A stretch of 64,000 bases of DNA from Nageia nagi (lineage: Eukaryota > Pinophyta). The notes under the pieces are model-generated. The model worked only from the letters and a program-made list of their open reading frames with translations, ran no database searches and was not told the origin of the DNA. The stretch is from NCBI GenBank assembly GCA_050084985.1, contig JBITNC010000002.1:13144001-13208000 (forward strand), read 5' to 3'. Numbering within the stretch: the first letter of the stretch is position 1; every line of letters begins with the position of its first letter. The position numbers and the translations under genes were made by a program. Positions 22,911 to 35,686 of the stretch are shown one piece after another.

Positions 22911-24805
22911 ATTTTTAAGAGATTTGTAATGAATATTGTATGGAGCATTGTGAAAATATTTTCATAGAAGAGAGATATGTTGATGAAGACATGTATTGTT
23001 TAAAAGGTATGAGAAATTATGATGAAAAAAAATTTCTTATAGAGGAAGAAAAGGAAAATATGTGTGTTGAAGAATCTCTTTCTATTAATGAGCAAGAACA
23101 AATGAGTGTGACATGCTTACAAAGCATGTACAATGATGAAAAATATGAATAATGTATCTTTGGGTAGATAATTGTTGAGGAGAAATCATCTCAAAATTTA
23201 TTTGGTAGAGCATGTCTCATGGAGGAGGCATCAAATCATAATGTTTTTGAAGAGCAAGCAATTCTCATGGAGGATAATGTTGAAGATCCAAATTATTGGG
23301 AAAATAATGATTTTTTTTTAATAAAGTAAACCTAGAAATTGTAAATAATGGAGCAATATTTTTCATGAAATAATGTTATCTTGCGTATGTATAAGAGCAT
23401 TCATCAAGAATGGATGGTTTCTTTATTGGAAAAGAAAATAAAGAAGAAAAAAAACTCACAATGGAGTGTTGTTTGTTTGATAAAGACCATCTATATAAAA
23501 TGGATGGATTAGATTTTGAAGGCCACTTAGATGAAGTGGATTATTTATTTGCGGACCATTTGATTGGAATGTAATGTTGCTTTATTGAAGACCATACACA
23601 TGGGGTGAATGGATATTTGGAAACTAAGTCATTTGGAGTGAATGATGATTATATTGAAGAGGCAATATGGGATATTGATCAAAGAGAGGTCATAGATGAA
23701 GATGAGAAGAAAGTTGTCAACTTTATGTTTGAATTATATGGAGAATATTACTTATCAAGAGTGAAGATTATTTTATGTGAATAATAATATATCATTTATG
23801 AGATAAAAAATGAAATATTAATTGAAGAGATTGATGATATTCAAGTTGTAATGACTATGGAGATCACTCACATTGATTGATAAAAATAAAGAATGTGAGT
23901 CATCTCATGGAGGCAACATTGTGCAAAAAGGAACCATGGAGGTTTCTTACTATGAATGAAGAAATAATTATTTCAAAATAAAAAACAAGGGAAATAATAA
24001 AGGATCCTACTCAATACATCAAATAAGAGGTGATGTTTTCTTGTTTGATATTGATTTGCTTACTGATGATTTTTTGAGTAGATATTTTGTAGATAGTTTT
24101 GGGAATTTTGTTGTGAATTAGGAAGATGTTGAATCTCTTACCAAGGCATCATTTAAAAATAAAGCCATATTTGAGGATTATCTTATAAATATAACCTTGA
24201 AGAAGAGTCTTCTTGGACTGAAGACAATAGTAGGTAACTTGGGTCTCTTGAACTCAAGAAAAAATAGTGTTGATCACTTATGTAATGTTTTAAAATTTTA
24301 TTAGAAGGAATCATGTACAAAAAGTGATAATGAGTGACTATTTTTGTAAGGTTACATATGTAATTAGTCATTTTATGGATATTTATTGTTTGAAATTTGT
24401 GTAGAAAATTATGAAATTGTAGTGTAGTTTAATCATCTACATGAGATGGTTAATTTTTGTAAATACTCAAGAAGAGTTTCTAGAAAATGAATATTATTTA
24501 AATACCATAATGTAAATGGTGATCATGTGCAAGATTGGTTGATGAGAACAAATAGTTTTGGCTTTGTGAGAATGTTAATTGAAGAGTTGTTTGATGAAGA
24601 GGGATTTGATCATCAAATAGAACTCAGCTATTTGTAGGTAGAAGAAATAGAGATGGATGATAGCCCACATGGAGAGTGGAAGGAGTGCCAACACTAATTT
24701 TTTATTTTTTTATTTTCTAATTCAAAATTGGAGGAAACAAAAAAAGGATATGTTTCTTCCAATCTATGATACTTCTAAACTCTTGGAATGAGGTCTTTCA
24801 ACATC
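22911..24805 (+). other. Unrecognised acidic coding-like region in place of pol
   Basis: About 1.9 kb in which successive plus-strand frames give acidic protein-like stretches. Examples are CVEESLSINEQEQMS (23070), RACLMEEASNHNVFEEQAIL (23210), MDGLDFEGHLDEVDYLFADH (23495), EAIWDIDQREVIDEDEKK (23660), EELFDEEGFDHQIELSY (24577) and SPHGEWKECQH ending near 24695. Stops and frame changes separate them. No retroviral enzyme motif is present. I do not recognise the protein. It could be a remnant of a captured gene or of an element-specific reading frame. The composition argues against random sequence, but coding origin is an inference. Confidence 0.5.
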
Positions 24806-24816
24806 AAGGAGGAGAA
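24806..24816 (+). promoter_or_regulatory. Polypurine tract before the 3' LTR
   Basis: aaggaggagaa directly precedes the tgttagaatttgag start of the 3' LTR. Confidence 0.75.
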
Positions 24817-25229
24817 TGTTAGAATTTGAGATAGTTTGACTTACAAATTCAACCTCAAAATTTAATTTATAGATATCTACATAAAAATTTGGTGACCCAA
24901 TGCATTTCATCATAAATAGAACTACATTTCACCTTTAGATTACAATCATCTATACCGATCACATGTGATCATATCCAAATGTAGGTGCGATTCCAAATTG
25001 TATGTGTTTTCTAAATGTATGTTTATTTTATCAATGAAAGTGTGTTTCATCAGTATTTTCAATTCATAAGATTTTGGCATATTTTGTTAGTTTGTATCAG
25101 TATTGTATGGTTTGTTAGATTGTTATCTTCATGTATTCAATGAGTAAGCATAGGCTTAATATTTTCTAACTTCTTTGTTGTATTGTAGTGAGATCTACAA
25201 GTCTATATAATGCATTGAATACTATAATA
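24817..25229 (+). repeat. 3' LTR, part 1 (before CACTA insertion)
   Basis: This matches 21626-22053 of the 5' LTR. It breaks at 25229 after '...actataata', where the 5' LTR reads on as 'ttttaatagcatag'. The uninterrupted partner LTR shows the empty site. Confidence 0.85.
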
Positions 25230-26344
25230 CATTAGACCCAAAGAGGGATTTTGAGGTGAGCAATTTGAGATAATTTTAGGGAGGCAAATTTGCGGAGACA
25301 TTTTTTAATGTCCCTATTTTTAGGTTTAAGTGGCAATTTCCATGCGGTAGTTGTAAACTACCCTCCAAAAACATAATGAGGTAGTTTTTAACCATCCCTT
25401 TGTGAGAACCAAAAAAAATAAAAAGGTTCGTATTAGGGGTTATACAGAAACTTAAAATATTTTTTACATTTTGAGTTTTTTGGTTGAGGGATTAGAGAAG
25501 AGAAAGGGATATTTTACAAGATGACATGAGAGGAGATGATGCAATGCAAGGTCAGATAGGTACAAGATTCCAAACTAGATTAGATGAGATCATACAAGGG
25601 AAGGCAAGGTCATACGAGGGGAAACATGGTATTATGAGGTGCAAGCAAGTATTCTTTTGTATTTTGTGATCTTATATGCTTTTGTAGTCCATGACCTTAT
25701 ATTCTTGTGTATTTTGCATATATGTCCATACCTTGTATTTTTTTAGAAAATCCATTTTATGTGTATCTTATCAAAAAAAGCTCAGGTCTTATGTATTCTT
25801 TCACATTTTTCATATATATCTATCAAGACACTAACAACCATAACATTTGATTTATAGGAACCAAGTAGATACATTCACACACCCAATTTAGGGTTTATGG
25901 ATATTTTCATAGTGAAAGTTCAAAGCTCCATCAAGATAGCCTACACGAACCATGACATTCAATTTACAAGCACCAAATATATACATCCACACACCCAATC
26001 CTAAGTTTATGGTTATTTCTGTAATAAAAGTTTATACCTCCCTCAAGATAGCCTCCATAAACTAAAACATTCAATTTAGAAGAACCAAGTAGACACATCC
26101 ACACACCCAATTCAAGGTTTATGGGTATTATCTAAGTTCATCATATGATATGAAATTATCTAAATGCAACATGCATATGATATGAAATAAACCCAGTACA
26201 CTATATATAAAATGAAATTATCTAAATACACCAACATATGATACAAAACCTCATGAAGTGATAAAATAGTTAAATATGTAATCTAAAATATCCATCGCAT
26301 TTAGACCTCCCACTAAAATATCTAAATAGACCATGTGATATGGA

Positions 26345-26572
26345 ATTTTATAAGTGTCAAAAATCGATACAAAAATGGTAAGTTGGAAAAAATATGCTTA
26401 TAATACTTACAATTGTAGAACATATTTGAAACTATAGAGCATATTTGAATAATTTGAGTATAATTGTATAATTTTTATCATAATTGTGGTATGCTTTGAT
26501 ATAATTATGCTAAGTATTACAAGCATGATTTTACCAACTTACCAATTTTGGACTGGTTTTTAACACTTTCTT
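26345..26572. repeat. ~60-bp inverted repeat pair inside the CACTA element
   Basis: 'aagtgtcaaaaa...ggtaagttgg...cttataatactta' (26357-26413) is repeated in reverse complement as 'aagtattacaagcatg...ccaacttacc...ggtttttaacactt' (26511-26571). Related copies in both orientations occur at 26601-26650, 27327-27388 and 27815-27860. Confidence 0.7.
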
Positions 26573-27387
26573 TTGTATTACAAGCATTTGTTTTGTTTGG
26601 GTAAGTATTACAAGTACGCTTTCACCAACTTACCACTTTTGGACTAGTTGTATTACAAGCATAATGCATCTTCCATATTGCAGTCAATGAAACTATGTTT
26701 GCATCATGCATCTTCCATGTTTTGCATACGTGCCTATTAAGTTTTATGTTTCATTTCATTTTTTTTAAAAGTGCTTCTTGGATGTGTGGATATTCCTAAT
26801 TTGTGCTTGTAAATTTAATGTTGTGGTAGCAATACTCTAGAGCATATTTGAATCATTTAAATACACTATATGATGTGATATGAAATGATTTAAATGATAT
26901 GGAATATTTTGTGGGCTACTTCATTGTCTAGCAAGTGACATAATCGGTGCTTTCCTTTACTGGATCCATGCAAGTTTCTGGATCATATGATGTATTTAAA
27001 TTATTTCACATCATATGTTATCATTTAAATATAAGCACAATAAGATTCATTTATGTTCTATATTTATGCTCAAATGATTTAAATATGCTCTACATATTCA
27101 ATTATGCTCAAATGATTTAAATATGCTTTACATATTTAACTATGCTCAAATGTTTCAAATATGTTTTATATCATATAATCTATTTAGATCATTTCATACC
27201 ATATGGTATAGTTGCATCATTTCAGAACATGTGAAGAAGCCCACAGCATGTTCAATTATTTTCTTCTCATCATTTTTTATATACAACAAATCATCCACTT
27301 GGGAACCACATATATTTCCTATGTTTGGCTAAGTATTACAAGCATATTTTTGCCAACTTACCCACTTTTGGACTAGTTTTTTACACT

Positions 27388-27590
27388 AAAAACATTTTTG
27401 GGTTGAACAAGTGCTTGCCACTTTTGGATTGGTTTTTGACACTCAACAAAATTATGGGTTGAATAGTTGCTTACCACTTTTGGATTGGTTTTTGACATTC
27501 AACAAAATTATGGCTTGAATAGTTGCTTACCACTTTTGGAATGGTTTTTGACACTTAGAAAATTTATTGGTTGAATAGTTACTTTCCTTC
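27388..27590. repeat. ~62-bp tandem repeat, about three copies, inside the CACTA element
   Basis: The phrase 'ttgcttaccacttttggatt' followed by 'ggtttttgacactcaacaaa' and 'ttatgggttgaatag' recurs at about 27414, 27467 and 27525. An inverted, more diverged copy lies near 27790-27850. These are the same units as the inverted pair at 26345-26572. Confidence 0.7.
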
Positions 27591-28556
27591 TCCAAGCCAT
27601 TTTTTCAACCATTTAGTTTATTTAAATCATTTCATATCACATAATATGGTGTATTTAAGTCATTTCATGTCATATGTAATAATTTCAATATAAGCTTAAT
27701 AAGATTCAAATATGCTTTATACTTTCAATTATGCTCAAATGATTTAATTATGTTCAACAATGCATCATGTCATTAGAGTTGTCACTAAACAATTGTAATT
27801 GTTCAACCCATATATTTTCAAAGTGTCAAAAACCAATCCAAAAGTGATAAGTTGGCATCATTGTTGTACCCATGAAAATGTGTCTATAGCATGCATATTC
27901 CACATTTCATATCATATGGTACAATTTTATTGTTTCATTTCATATCATATTTATCAAATTTTATCAAGGCAATAATAATTGAGGTATCTTTATTGTACAT
28001 TGTTTGTATTTATTGAACCTAATTATATTTGATTTGTTTATTGAAACTTTTACACTTTCATAATGATATGTAATTACTTAATAATGATATAGTGTGCATA
28101 TAATTTTGTTGCTGATGTTAATAATTCAATTTATTTTTTAATTATGCTATGTATTGGAAACTTGCAAGTGAACAATGATTGGTCAAATCCACTAGGTCGT
28201 CCTTTAGGATCCCATGGTGAACACTATCATTGGGCTCACTATGATTGAGCTCGAGTGCCTCAGGTAATTGAGGATGACTAACCTAGAAGCATTCTTCCAA
28301 ATGCTTCCAAGCTATGCCCCTTTTTTTAAATTTAATCATCAAACAATGATTTAAAATTGCCCCCTTAAATGACAATGTGGTAGTTTAAAATTGCCTCTTT
28401 AAGACTTAAAGCGGCAGTTTAAGGTACTGTATGGCTCTGGTAGATAGTCACCACCATAGGGGGCAACTCTTGCATAGAGGGTGATAAATAATCATTGGTA
28501 AAAGAATTAGAAAATGATTTATAAACTCCACCAAAGGTCCTTTTTGTCTAGTGATA

Positions 28557-28929
28557 GCATAGAATATAGAAAATCATAGAATAGCATGGATTGATCAAGT
28601 GTAGAACTTGATTAGGGAGTTGTAGAGCCAAGAGCACCATTGTAATAGGGCATTAATCTATTAGATCATTTTCATATTGTTTGTATTGATTTGTATTTTA
28701 TTTGTGATGCTTTTATATTAAATTGATATTACTTCAAGTTGCTTCATGGTTCAATGTAGTGTTTGGTTGAACCCAAACTTAAGATCTTAGGAGTATTGTT
28801 GAACTCATGTATTGTATGTAATTGCTTCCACAGCTTATGTTGAGTTTGCAACAATATTATTAATATTATTGCATTGGCAAAGTTAAACTTGATTGATTGT
28901 TTATGTAGCCAATCTATTAAGATTCTATA
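28557..28929 (+). repeat. 3' LTR, part 2 (after CACTA insertion)
   Basis: It resumes at gcatagaatat and matches 22058-22432 of the 5' LTR, ending attctata. The 5-bp agata follows as putative target duplication. Confidence 0.83.
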
Positions 28930-28934
28930 AGATA

Positions 28935-29640
28935 TCAAATCTTTGTTGTAAAAAGGTTTTTATTAATATAGCTATGTAATAACAATATATTAAACTAGGA
29001 TATTGAGACAAAATGTATTGGTGATTCCACAAGAGGGGTAAGTCTATTATTATCATAGTTTGTTGTGATTTTATAACAAGGTTATTTTTCTTATTGTATT
29101 TGAATCATTTCACTTATATTTTGAAGTGTATCACATATCTCATTCTCTCTCTATTTTATAAAATTAGAATCAACTCTTTCATAAAAAATGAGACTCATTA
29201 TCCTTATTTACCCATTTTACAAATACACTAGATAAACCTATAATGATATTTTTAATTAACCTAATCCATGAGTTTTTAAACCAATATAACCAAATTAATC
29301 TTTGTGATTTTGTTATGAATCTTAATTTTGTTAGAAATATATATATATATATATATACTTTGGACAAATTTTGATAGGTCCTACAAACCATTATGTTTAA
29401 AGGACATCAAAATATATTTATTGAATTATGCAATATTTATATACTTAATCTAACTATTACATAAGTGAAGTATAAATATCAAAGATCATCATAAGAGGAA
29501 GACTTGTGTTGTAATCATTTAAGTGCTAAAATAGTTAACAAACCTTTTCATCCTTGGTATATTCAACAAATATATCTTCCTTCCATCATGGTCCTATTAC
29601 AAACATGATATTTAGTTCTAGTAGTTTAGATAAATAATCA
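28935..29640. other. AT-rich stretch with an (AT)n tract
   Basis: No gene is recognised. A TA dinucleotide run lies at about 29337-29357. Confidence 0.5.
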
Positions 29641-30600
29641 ATAAGAATGTTATCATTTCTCTTTTTATATTGAATTTCTAAATCAAATTCATTCACCTAC
29701 TTGGCTTATTATTGACTCAAGCTCATTAAGGATAACAAATATTTGATATTTAATGATCTGATAAACAACAAAGTGTTTTCTTAAAAGATAAGATATCATT
29801 TTTCCTAAAATGTGCAAATACCGTCTCTTTATCATAAATACATATACTTTTTCCTTACCAAGTATCTTTCCACTTTAAAAAAAATGTTGCTAATTTTGTA
29901 TGAAAAAAACCTTTAGATAAATTTATGATGCATCACACTCCATTACAAAAGAGTTGAGAGAGACCTAGAAGTGCTAATATACTAAAAGATATTACCTTTT
30001 TGATAATTTGAATTCTTATGTTGATTGTCTTTGTCCATAAGAATTGATCCTTCTTAATAAGTTTAGTAAGAGGTTCCATCATGCATGCAAAGCCCTTAAC
30101 AGACTAACTATTAAAACTATATAGCCTTATAAATCTTCTTAGTTGTGGAATATTTATAAGAGTATATTTGTTTGGCTTGAGCCTTAGCATGATCAATTTT
30201 GACTCCCTCCTCGCTTGTTGTAAAATCCATATATGCAAGTTGTTTTACAAAGCCATATGTTAATTCCTTCATAAATTGAGAATTTCCCCTTATAAGCTCC
30301 ATATGCTTCAAATGTTCTTCCATATTTTTATTTCAAACAAGGATAATATTAACAAAAATCAATACAATTTTCCACAAATCGTGTTAGAAAATTTTTTTCC
30401 ATTGTATCTTGGAATGTATTTTGGACATTGGTAATCCTAACTAGCATTATCTAAAATTCAATGTGGTCAAGATGATTTATGAATACAATCTTAAAATAGT
30501 TAAATTCTCTTACTCTTAGTTAGTGATACATATGCCTTAATCAATTTTTGCAAAGACTACAAGTTGATGTAATTTTGTTAACAATTCATATATGTGAGAT
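29640..30600 (-). pseudogene. Decayed Ty3/gypsy reverse transcriptase/RNase H fragment
   Basis: The minus strand reads MEEHLKHMELI (30323 down), corresponding to the gypsy palm-thumb motif EHLxHLExV. YGFVKQLAYMDFTTSEEGVKI (family FAKxEVxYLGHxVSxEGVxVD) and a KIDHAKAQA equivalent of DPxKxxAI follow. Next come KGFACMMEPLTKLIKKD (family GFSxIAxPLTxLLKKD, near 30085-30040) and RNase H remnants with many stops. The YxDD catalytic box expected near 30380-30350 is not intact. No gag, integrase or LTR is linked to it. Confidence 0.7.
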
Positions 30601-30880
30601 CAAAAACATGTTCTTGATGGTTACTCTAATAAATTCCATGTAACTAATATACATATGAAAAATCATGTTCAAAATACTTCATCATGAGCATAAGTTACAA
30701 AAAAGTGAATATGGATTATAAGAAGAATTTGGCTTAAACATTGTTACAATGCAATCATAGCCCCCCCGTGGCAAACAAGATAAAAAAAATACAAGACTCA
30801 AAACTGGCTAAGGTATGGGTTAATCTATTTACACATGTAGGGACAAATTAGTTAATGAAATTGAAATAAATCTGGAGACT
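30600..30880. other. Spacer between gypsy fragment and LINE
   Basis: No feature recognised. A homopolymer 'cccccccg' run occurs at about 30760. Confidence 0.4.
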
Positions 30881-32130
30881 AGAATTGAAAATGAAGCACA
30901 AATAGTGGTGCCCAAGGCAATTGTAAATGGCGAGTAAGATCGCTATAAGAATACTTTGATAAGCATATTTGTAGGAATCTGCCCAGATAGTAAAATAATC
31001 AAACATTAGATGGCAATGACATGGCTAACAAGAGGGGTAGTGGAAGTAGTAGCACTTCCTCAAGAATTCTTGTTCTTTAAGTTCTCTTGTGAAGAAGATC
31101 TAGAAAAAGCTTTAGATATGGATCCATGGTTCCTTGGGAAAGCCTCAAACTCATTCCCACATGGGTAAGCCTCCCTAACTTACCCCCAATGTATTAGAAT
31201 GTAGGTGTAATAGCTAGAATTGCAAGAGGAATCAAAGACCTTATTTCAATTGAAAATGGAACTAGGTATCATAGCAAGATGATAGATACTAGGTTTTGTG
31301 TTAATATAGATATATCCAAGGAGCTAAGGAAAAGAATTTTCATATATGAGGAAGGTGGAGCCACTTAGGAGCAGGAGATAATATACCTAAACTTACCATT
31401 CCAATGCACATCGTGTGGACAATAATACCACTACATGAAAGAATGCCCAACCAAACCAATGTCCCCTCAAATACAGAAGTTCCATGTGATCAAAGAATCC
31501 AACAATGACAAATGGAAATAAATCTAGAAATTAGGGCAAAAATGGAAAAACCATAATAACAAAACAAACAGGAATCAAGGAGGGACAAAATAAGGACACC
31601 AACATGTAAAAGAGGGGACAAGACAAGGAACTAATGCAAGCAAAGAAAACCCTTACACACCACTCATGAATTTGGAAGGGAATGACACGGTGCAAGAATC
31701 AACATCAAAGAAGAGGAAGAGGAATTAGATGTGGAAAATATGGATACATAAAGGAATTACTCATAAGAAGAAAATCCAATGGAATTAGAAATGGTTCTAG
31801 ATGAGGCTATAGATAACATGGTGCAGAAAAGAAAGCGAAATAGGGAGATCATAATAGAAAGGAAGAGGAGTGCAAAATGAAAAAGGAACTATCCCTATAA
31901 GAAAACAAACACTAATCAGGAAAATGATGAATGTTGGAAAACAAGGCCTCGAAAAACCCACAACCCAACAAACTAGAACTAAGAGAACCATGGAGGAGAT
32001 AGTGAAAGGCATGCATGCCACTCTAGAGCAGAGTGGACACCTACTTTCGTTTATAAAACCTATAAAATTAAGGAAAGGGGATCACAAGGATCCCAAGAAG
32101 GAGAGGTATGACAAAGGCAAAATTAAGTAA
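30880..32130 (+). pseudogene. L1-type LINE ORF1 remnant (DUF4283 and zinc knuckle)
   Basis: Plus-strand reading shows NTLISIFVGICPD, FFKFSCEEDLEKALDMDPWF and FPHG, the plant LINE ORF1 DUF4283 pattern (FxVKFxxEEDxxxVLxxGPWF), near 30950-31160. A CCHC knuckle CTSCGQ-YHYMKEC (31411-31446, one in-frame stop) and a basic tail to 32130 follow. No endonuclease or reverse transcriptase of ORF2 follows. The same family is represented at 39255-42190. Stops and shifts make it inactive. Confidence 0.72.
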
Positions 32131-34700
32131 AGTTCTAAGATAAATAGCAAGTTGTATGGGATAACAACTAATTTTGTATTATATAGTTGTTAATGATGAT
32201 AGGATATAAGTATATGTAGTAGTCGTTCAATAGTAATTTAGCTACCTATAAGCCATAGTTGGGTAGCTGCTAGAAAATGTTTTGATAAATGCCAAAATTT
32301 AATATCATTATGACAAGTTTTGGGATCCTACAAAAAAACCCTCGCTTTCTTGATAATATAATTTATCCTATTATCAAAAAATATACACATACAAAAAGGC
32401 CCATCTATCTTCCTTATCAACATAATAAAAGTAAAAGGACTTTTGTTACATACAATATTATCTATATGCCATAAAGTTACAACTCAGTTTCTCAATCTTA
32501 TTATGTAATAGTTTGAAATATTTGTAAGGAGGAAAATAATAGGTTTCATCTTGGCTTATAATTCAATAAAATGTTCTTGACCTCTATCTAAAGATGACCC
32601 ATGTAGTAAGTCTTGGAAAATGTCTACATATTTATTAATTAGTTGATGTAATTATTTTTCCATTAGAATATTGTATTTTTATTATAATATGTATTTTCTT
32701 CATGGAAATGCATTCAAAGATGTAATAAAGTTTGCCTTTGGTAATATTGTTTACACCTTTTATAAGCTGATAAAAATGGATTGCACAATGTTTAAATCAT
32801 GTTATTGTAATCAACTTATGATCTTCAAACTTTACGTACGACTACTACAAATTCATTCAAAATTCAGCCCAAATCTTCAACCATTATGTTGTGCTAAATC
32901 AACTTACATAAAAGTTCAAAACTTCATTGATAATTTTCATGTCATGTCTTTTATCATTCTTGGGCACTTCCATTTAAACTATCATTTGTGACTAATACCT
33001 AAAATTTGTAATAAGTCTATTTTTTGTGTCTCATAAATGTCAATAGTTTTGCATATATGAAGTTATACCTAAAGAGCATTTAACATGGTAGTAAGCAGGG
33101 ATCAAATTTGCAGGGTTGGGTAAATTTTCTTTTGCAAGGCTTTCAAAAATTCAAACTTTCATATTAATAAAATTTGTAGGGCGAAGTTCAAAATATTAAG
33201 GAATGTTTTTTAAACTTGTCCTTCAATTTAAAGGAAATATTTTTTTTAGTACTTTCTATGCAAGAAAAAATCGCTATGAAGGACGCTGCAAGCTGCAAAT
33301 TTAAAGCCTAGTAGTAAGACAATTCACATTTCATGATATTTTGTTGTTATTTAAAAACTGATCTTTTGATTCTTTGCTTGCTTTATTATCAATTCCAAGC
33401 ATTTCTTCATGTTTAACTATAAATTCAATGCATACTCATAAGATATTTGCACTTTCACTAATATTAACACCATCAAACTTAAGAGTAATAATTTTGTTTA
33501 AAAACCTTTGATTTATATAATTTCATCATCCATTCTAATACATAAAACCTTTTTTGTCTTCAAAATATTTTGATAATCCTCATACCTATTATCTTCTATG
33601 GTAATCTCAATCTCCATGTGCCTTCCTCATCCCTATCATTCTCATTTCCTCTTCCCCTTATTTCTATAAAAACAACGAATGACTAATGAGCTTGGTTTAT
33701 CTTTTTTATTCATAAAGGTTTTCATTGCCCTCATACATACTAACATCTCTTTTATAGTATTTCAATTTCCTCATGCCTTCATGTCATTGTCATTTCCTTA
33801 TCTTCTTTTCATAAACACAATCAATGACTATCTCCAATGAGAAGGTAATTTCTATAATGTAAATTAACACCCAAATAATTTAAAAGAATTATCCATATCA
33901 AATGTGATACCAATCTGATCTAAATTACAGTTTTGATGCAATGCTTGTGAACCATTCTTCAACATTTAAAACCAACCAAAAGAACTGCAAAAAAAATATT
34001 GTTGAAAAAAAATTTGTACAATAACAATTTTGGAAACCACCATGTAACTAAAACAATTTAAAAAATTTAACTAAATCTAATTTTTAACATATTTCCATGT
34101 TTTCTTCATGATTTAAATAAGTTACGAAAGAAATTAACAATGAATGTCTAACATAAATCATTTTAAGAATAAATTGTTTATGATAATTTTTAAGATATTT
34201 CAGAATCTTTCTTAAAAATTATATGGTTGTCAGGTCATCAATGTAATTGCTGCAATTCACTGAGAATGCTAAAAATATTCTGTTCAAATAGAATTTCTTA
34301 CCTTCAAAAAACATGTTTTAAGTACAAATATCGGAAGATTTATTGTATTCAACACTCTTCTTTTTATCTACTTCACTCTTAATACTCTCTTACTCTTCTT
34401 ATATCCTGTTTCTATCATGCTATTGGCTGCACTCTTGTCATCATCGAATACTAATATCAAATTTCAAATTTGTACATTCTTTCTAGAATAATTAATTTTT
34501 TTTGTAAATCTGTTAACTTGTACTTCATAAATTTTGTTTATAACAACAAAAACACTATTTGCTACCAAAAAGCTTCTTTTGACTAAAAGAAAAGTTTTTT
34601 AACCTAGTAAAGTGCCAAAAATTTTAATATATCATTACCTGTTATTGATTAAAATATGCCTTCTTATTGACCATCATAACATTATTTGAAGCCAAATCTT
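32131..34700. other. AT-rich stretch without recognised genes
   Basis: The longest plus-strand frame (32671-32991, 106 residues) has low-complexity, Phe/Tyr/Ile-rich composition and no motif I know, so I do not call it a gene. No repeat family from the rest of the window matches here. Confidence 0.5.
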
Positions 34701-34999
34701 ATGCCGTTCTGTGTCTTATTTATTAAGATACGGACTTACTACCCTGGCTAAAAAGGAATAGCAAAGTATATTTCACCAGGACATATCAATAGAATCCATG
34801 TTAACAAGCATACAAGATTAAAAAATGTGCCACAAACTGGTGACTTGATCCAATTAATTAGAAGAAACACCGACAGAACTCTTGATTCATGCCTACAAGT
34901 GAAAGAATTGATAACTGCAAGAAAATTCAACAATACCAATAACATGTAAAACAGGAAAGTTTTTCTATACAACACAAATACAAAAAAAAGTACACCAGA

Positions 35000-35100
35000 A
35001 GCTACTTTGCATTCTTATCTGAGCTCGTTCCACACGAGGTGCCATCAAGAATGAGCATAAAAACTCTCTTTTGCAGTTTCTGTGGCCAACCATTATGACA
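35000..35100 (-). other. Possible terminal exon, unidentified gene
   Basis: The minus strand reads GWPQKLQKRVFMLILD (from about 35092 down) continuing GTSCGTSSDKNAK and then a TAG stop near 35007. The sequence is not repeat-like and codon choice looks balanced. There is no recognisable domain, and no upstream exon was established. It may be the 3' end of an unknown gene, a retrocopy tail, or chance. Confidence 0.25.
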
Positions 35101-35579
35101 GTACATTTGAAAATAGTTTCTTTATGAATATAAATTTGAACAACCTTGTTAACCATTAGATTTTAGATGACAATCAACTGCACAAGTTGATTTGTGTCTT
35201 CTTAAATCTTATTCAGATTTTTCAAAAAACAAAAAAAAAAGAATTTCAGAAACTTAATAACAGCTGAACAAAGGGCAAACATAAAATTGTAGTTTGAAAT
35301 TTATATACTGCTAGAGTAAAGCATATAGCTATTGCTTTGGTTACTTAACCTAAAAACAAGCCTCTAATTCCAATATAAAAGCACATAAACAAGTTTCCAT
35401 ATGCAGCTCAATAGGGAAGGATAAATGTAAGAAATAAATACCACATCCACTTACAGCAACGATTGCTAGTACCAAATTTATGAATACACAATATACAGCT
35501 CTTTGCAAGTTTTTGGTATGCCTGACAGAATCCTAGTTTTGTAGCAACTGCTTTGCCACAAAAATGAGAGCTCTCAATT

Positions 35580-35686
35580 TTAAAGTTTGACAGGGATCAA
35601 AAGGTTCTTGTCATTAAAAGTATCAAAGAGTTCAGCATAAGAAGCATTACTCATGAGACCGTCACAAACAACTCTCAAAGTTACCC
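35580..35686 (-). other. Possible terminal exon, unidentified gene
   Basis: The minus strand gives a 34-residue frame, VTLRVVCDGLMSNASYAELF continuing DTFNDKNLLIPVKL, then a TAA stop (35580-35582). It is preceded by an AG that could serve as a splice acceptor. Composition is protein-like and the region is free of the window's repeat families. I cannot name a family, and expression or homology is unproven. Confidence 0.3.

Larger units (their letters stand above)
25230..28553. mobile_element. Non-autonomous CACTA (CMC) DNA transposon
   Basis: 3324 bp, bounded by cattagacccaaag on the left and ctttttgtctagtg on the right. The reverse complement of the right end starts cactagacaaaaag, giving 11 of 14 matching terminal positions and the CACTA...TAGTG signature (one base changed on the left). 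A 3-bp duplication ata flanks it (25227-25229 and 28554-28556), as expected for the superfamily. Subterminal repeats of the type ggtagtttaaa lie at both ends (25341, 25381, 28378, 28411). No TNP2-like transposase frame is visible. The interior is repeat-rich. Confidence 0.82.

Noticed and set aside
32671-32991. 106-residue plus-strand frame
   Set aside because: Low-complexity, Phe/Tyr/Ile-rich composition typical of AT-rich noncoding DNA; no motif, no start context, no splice partners.
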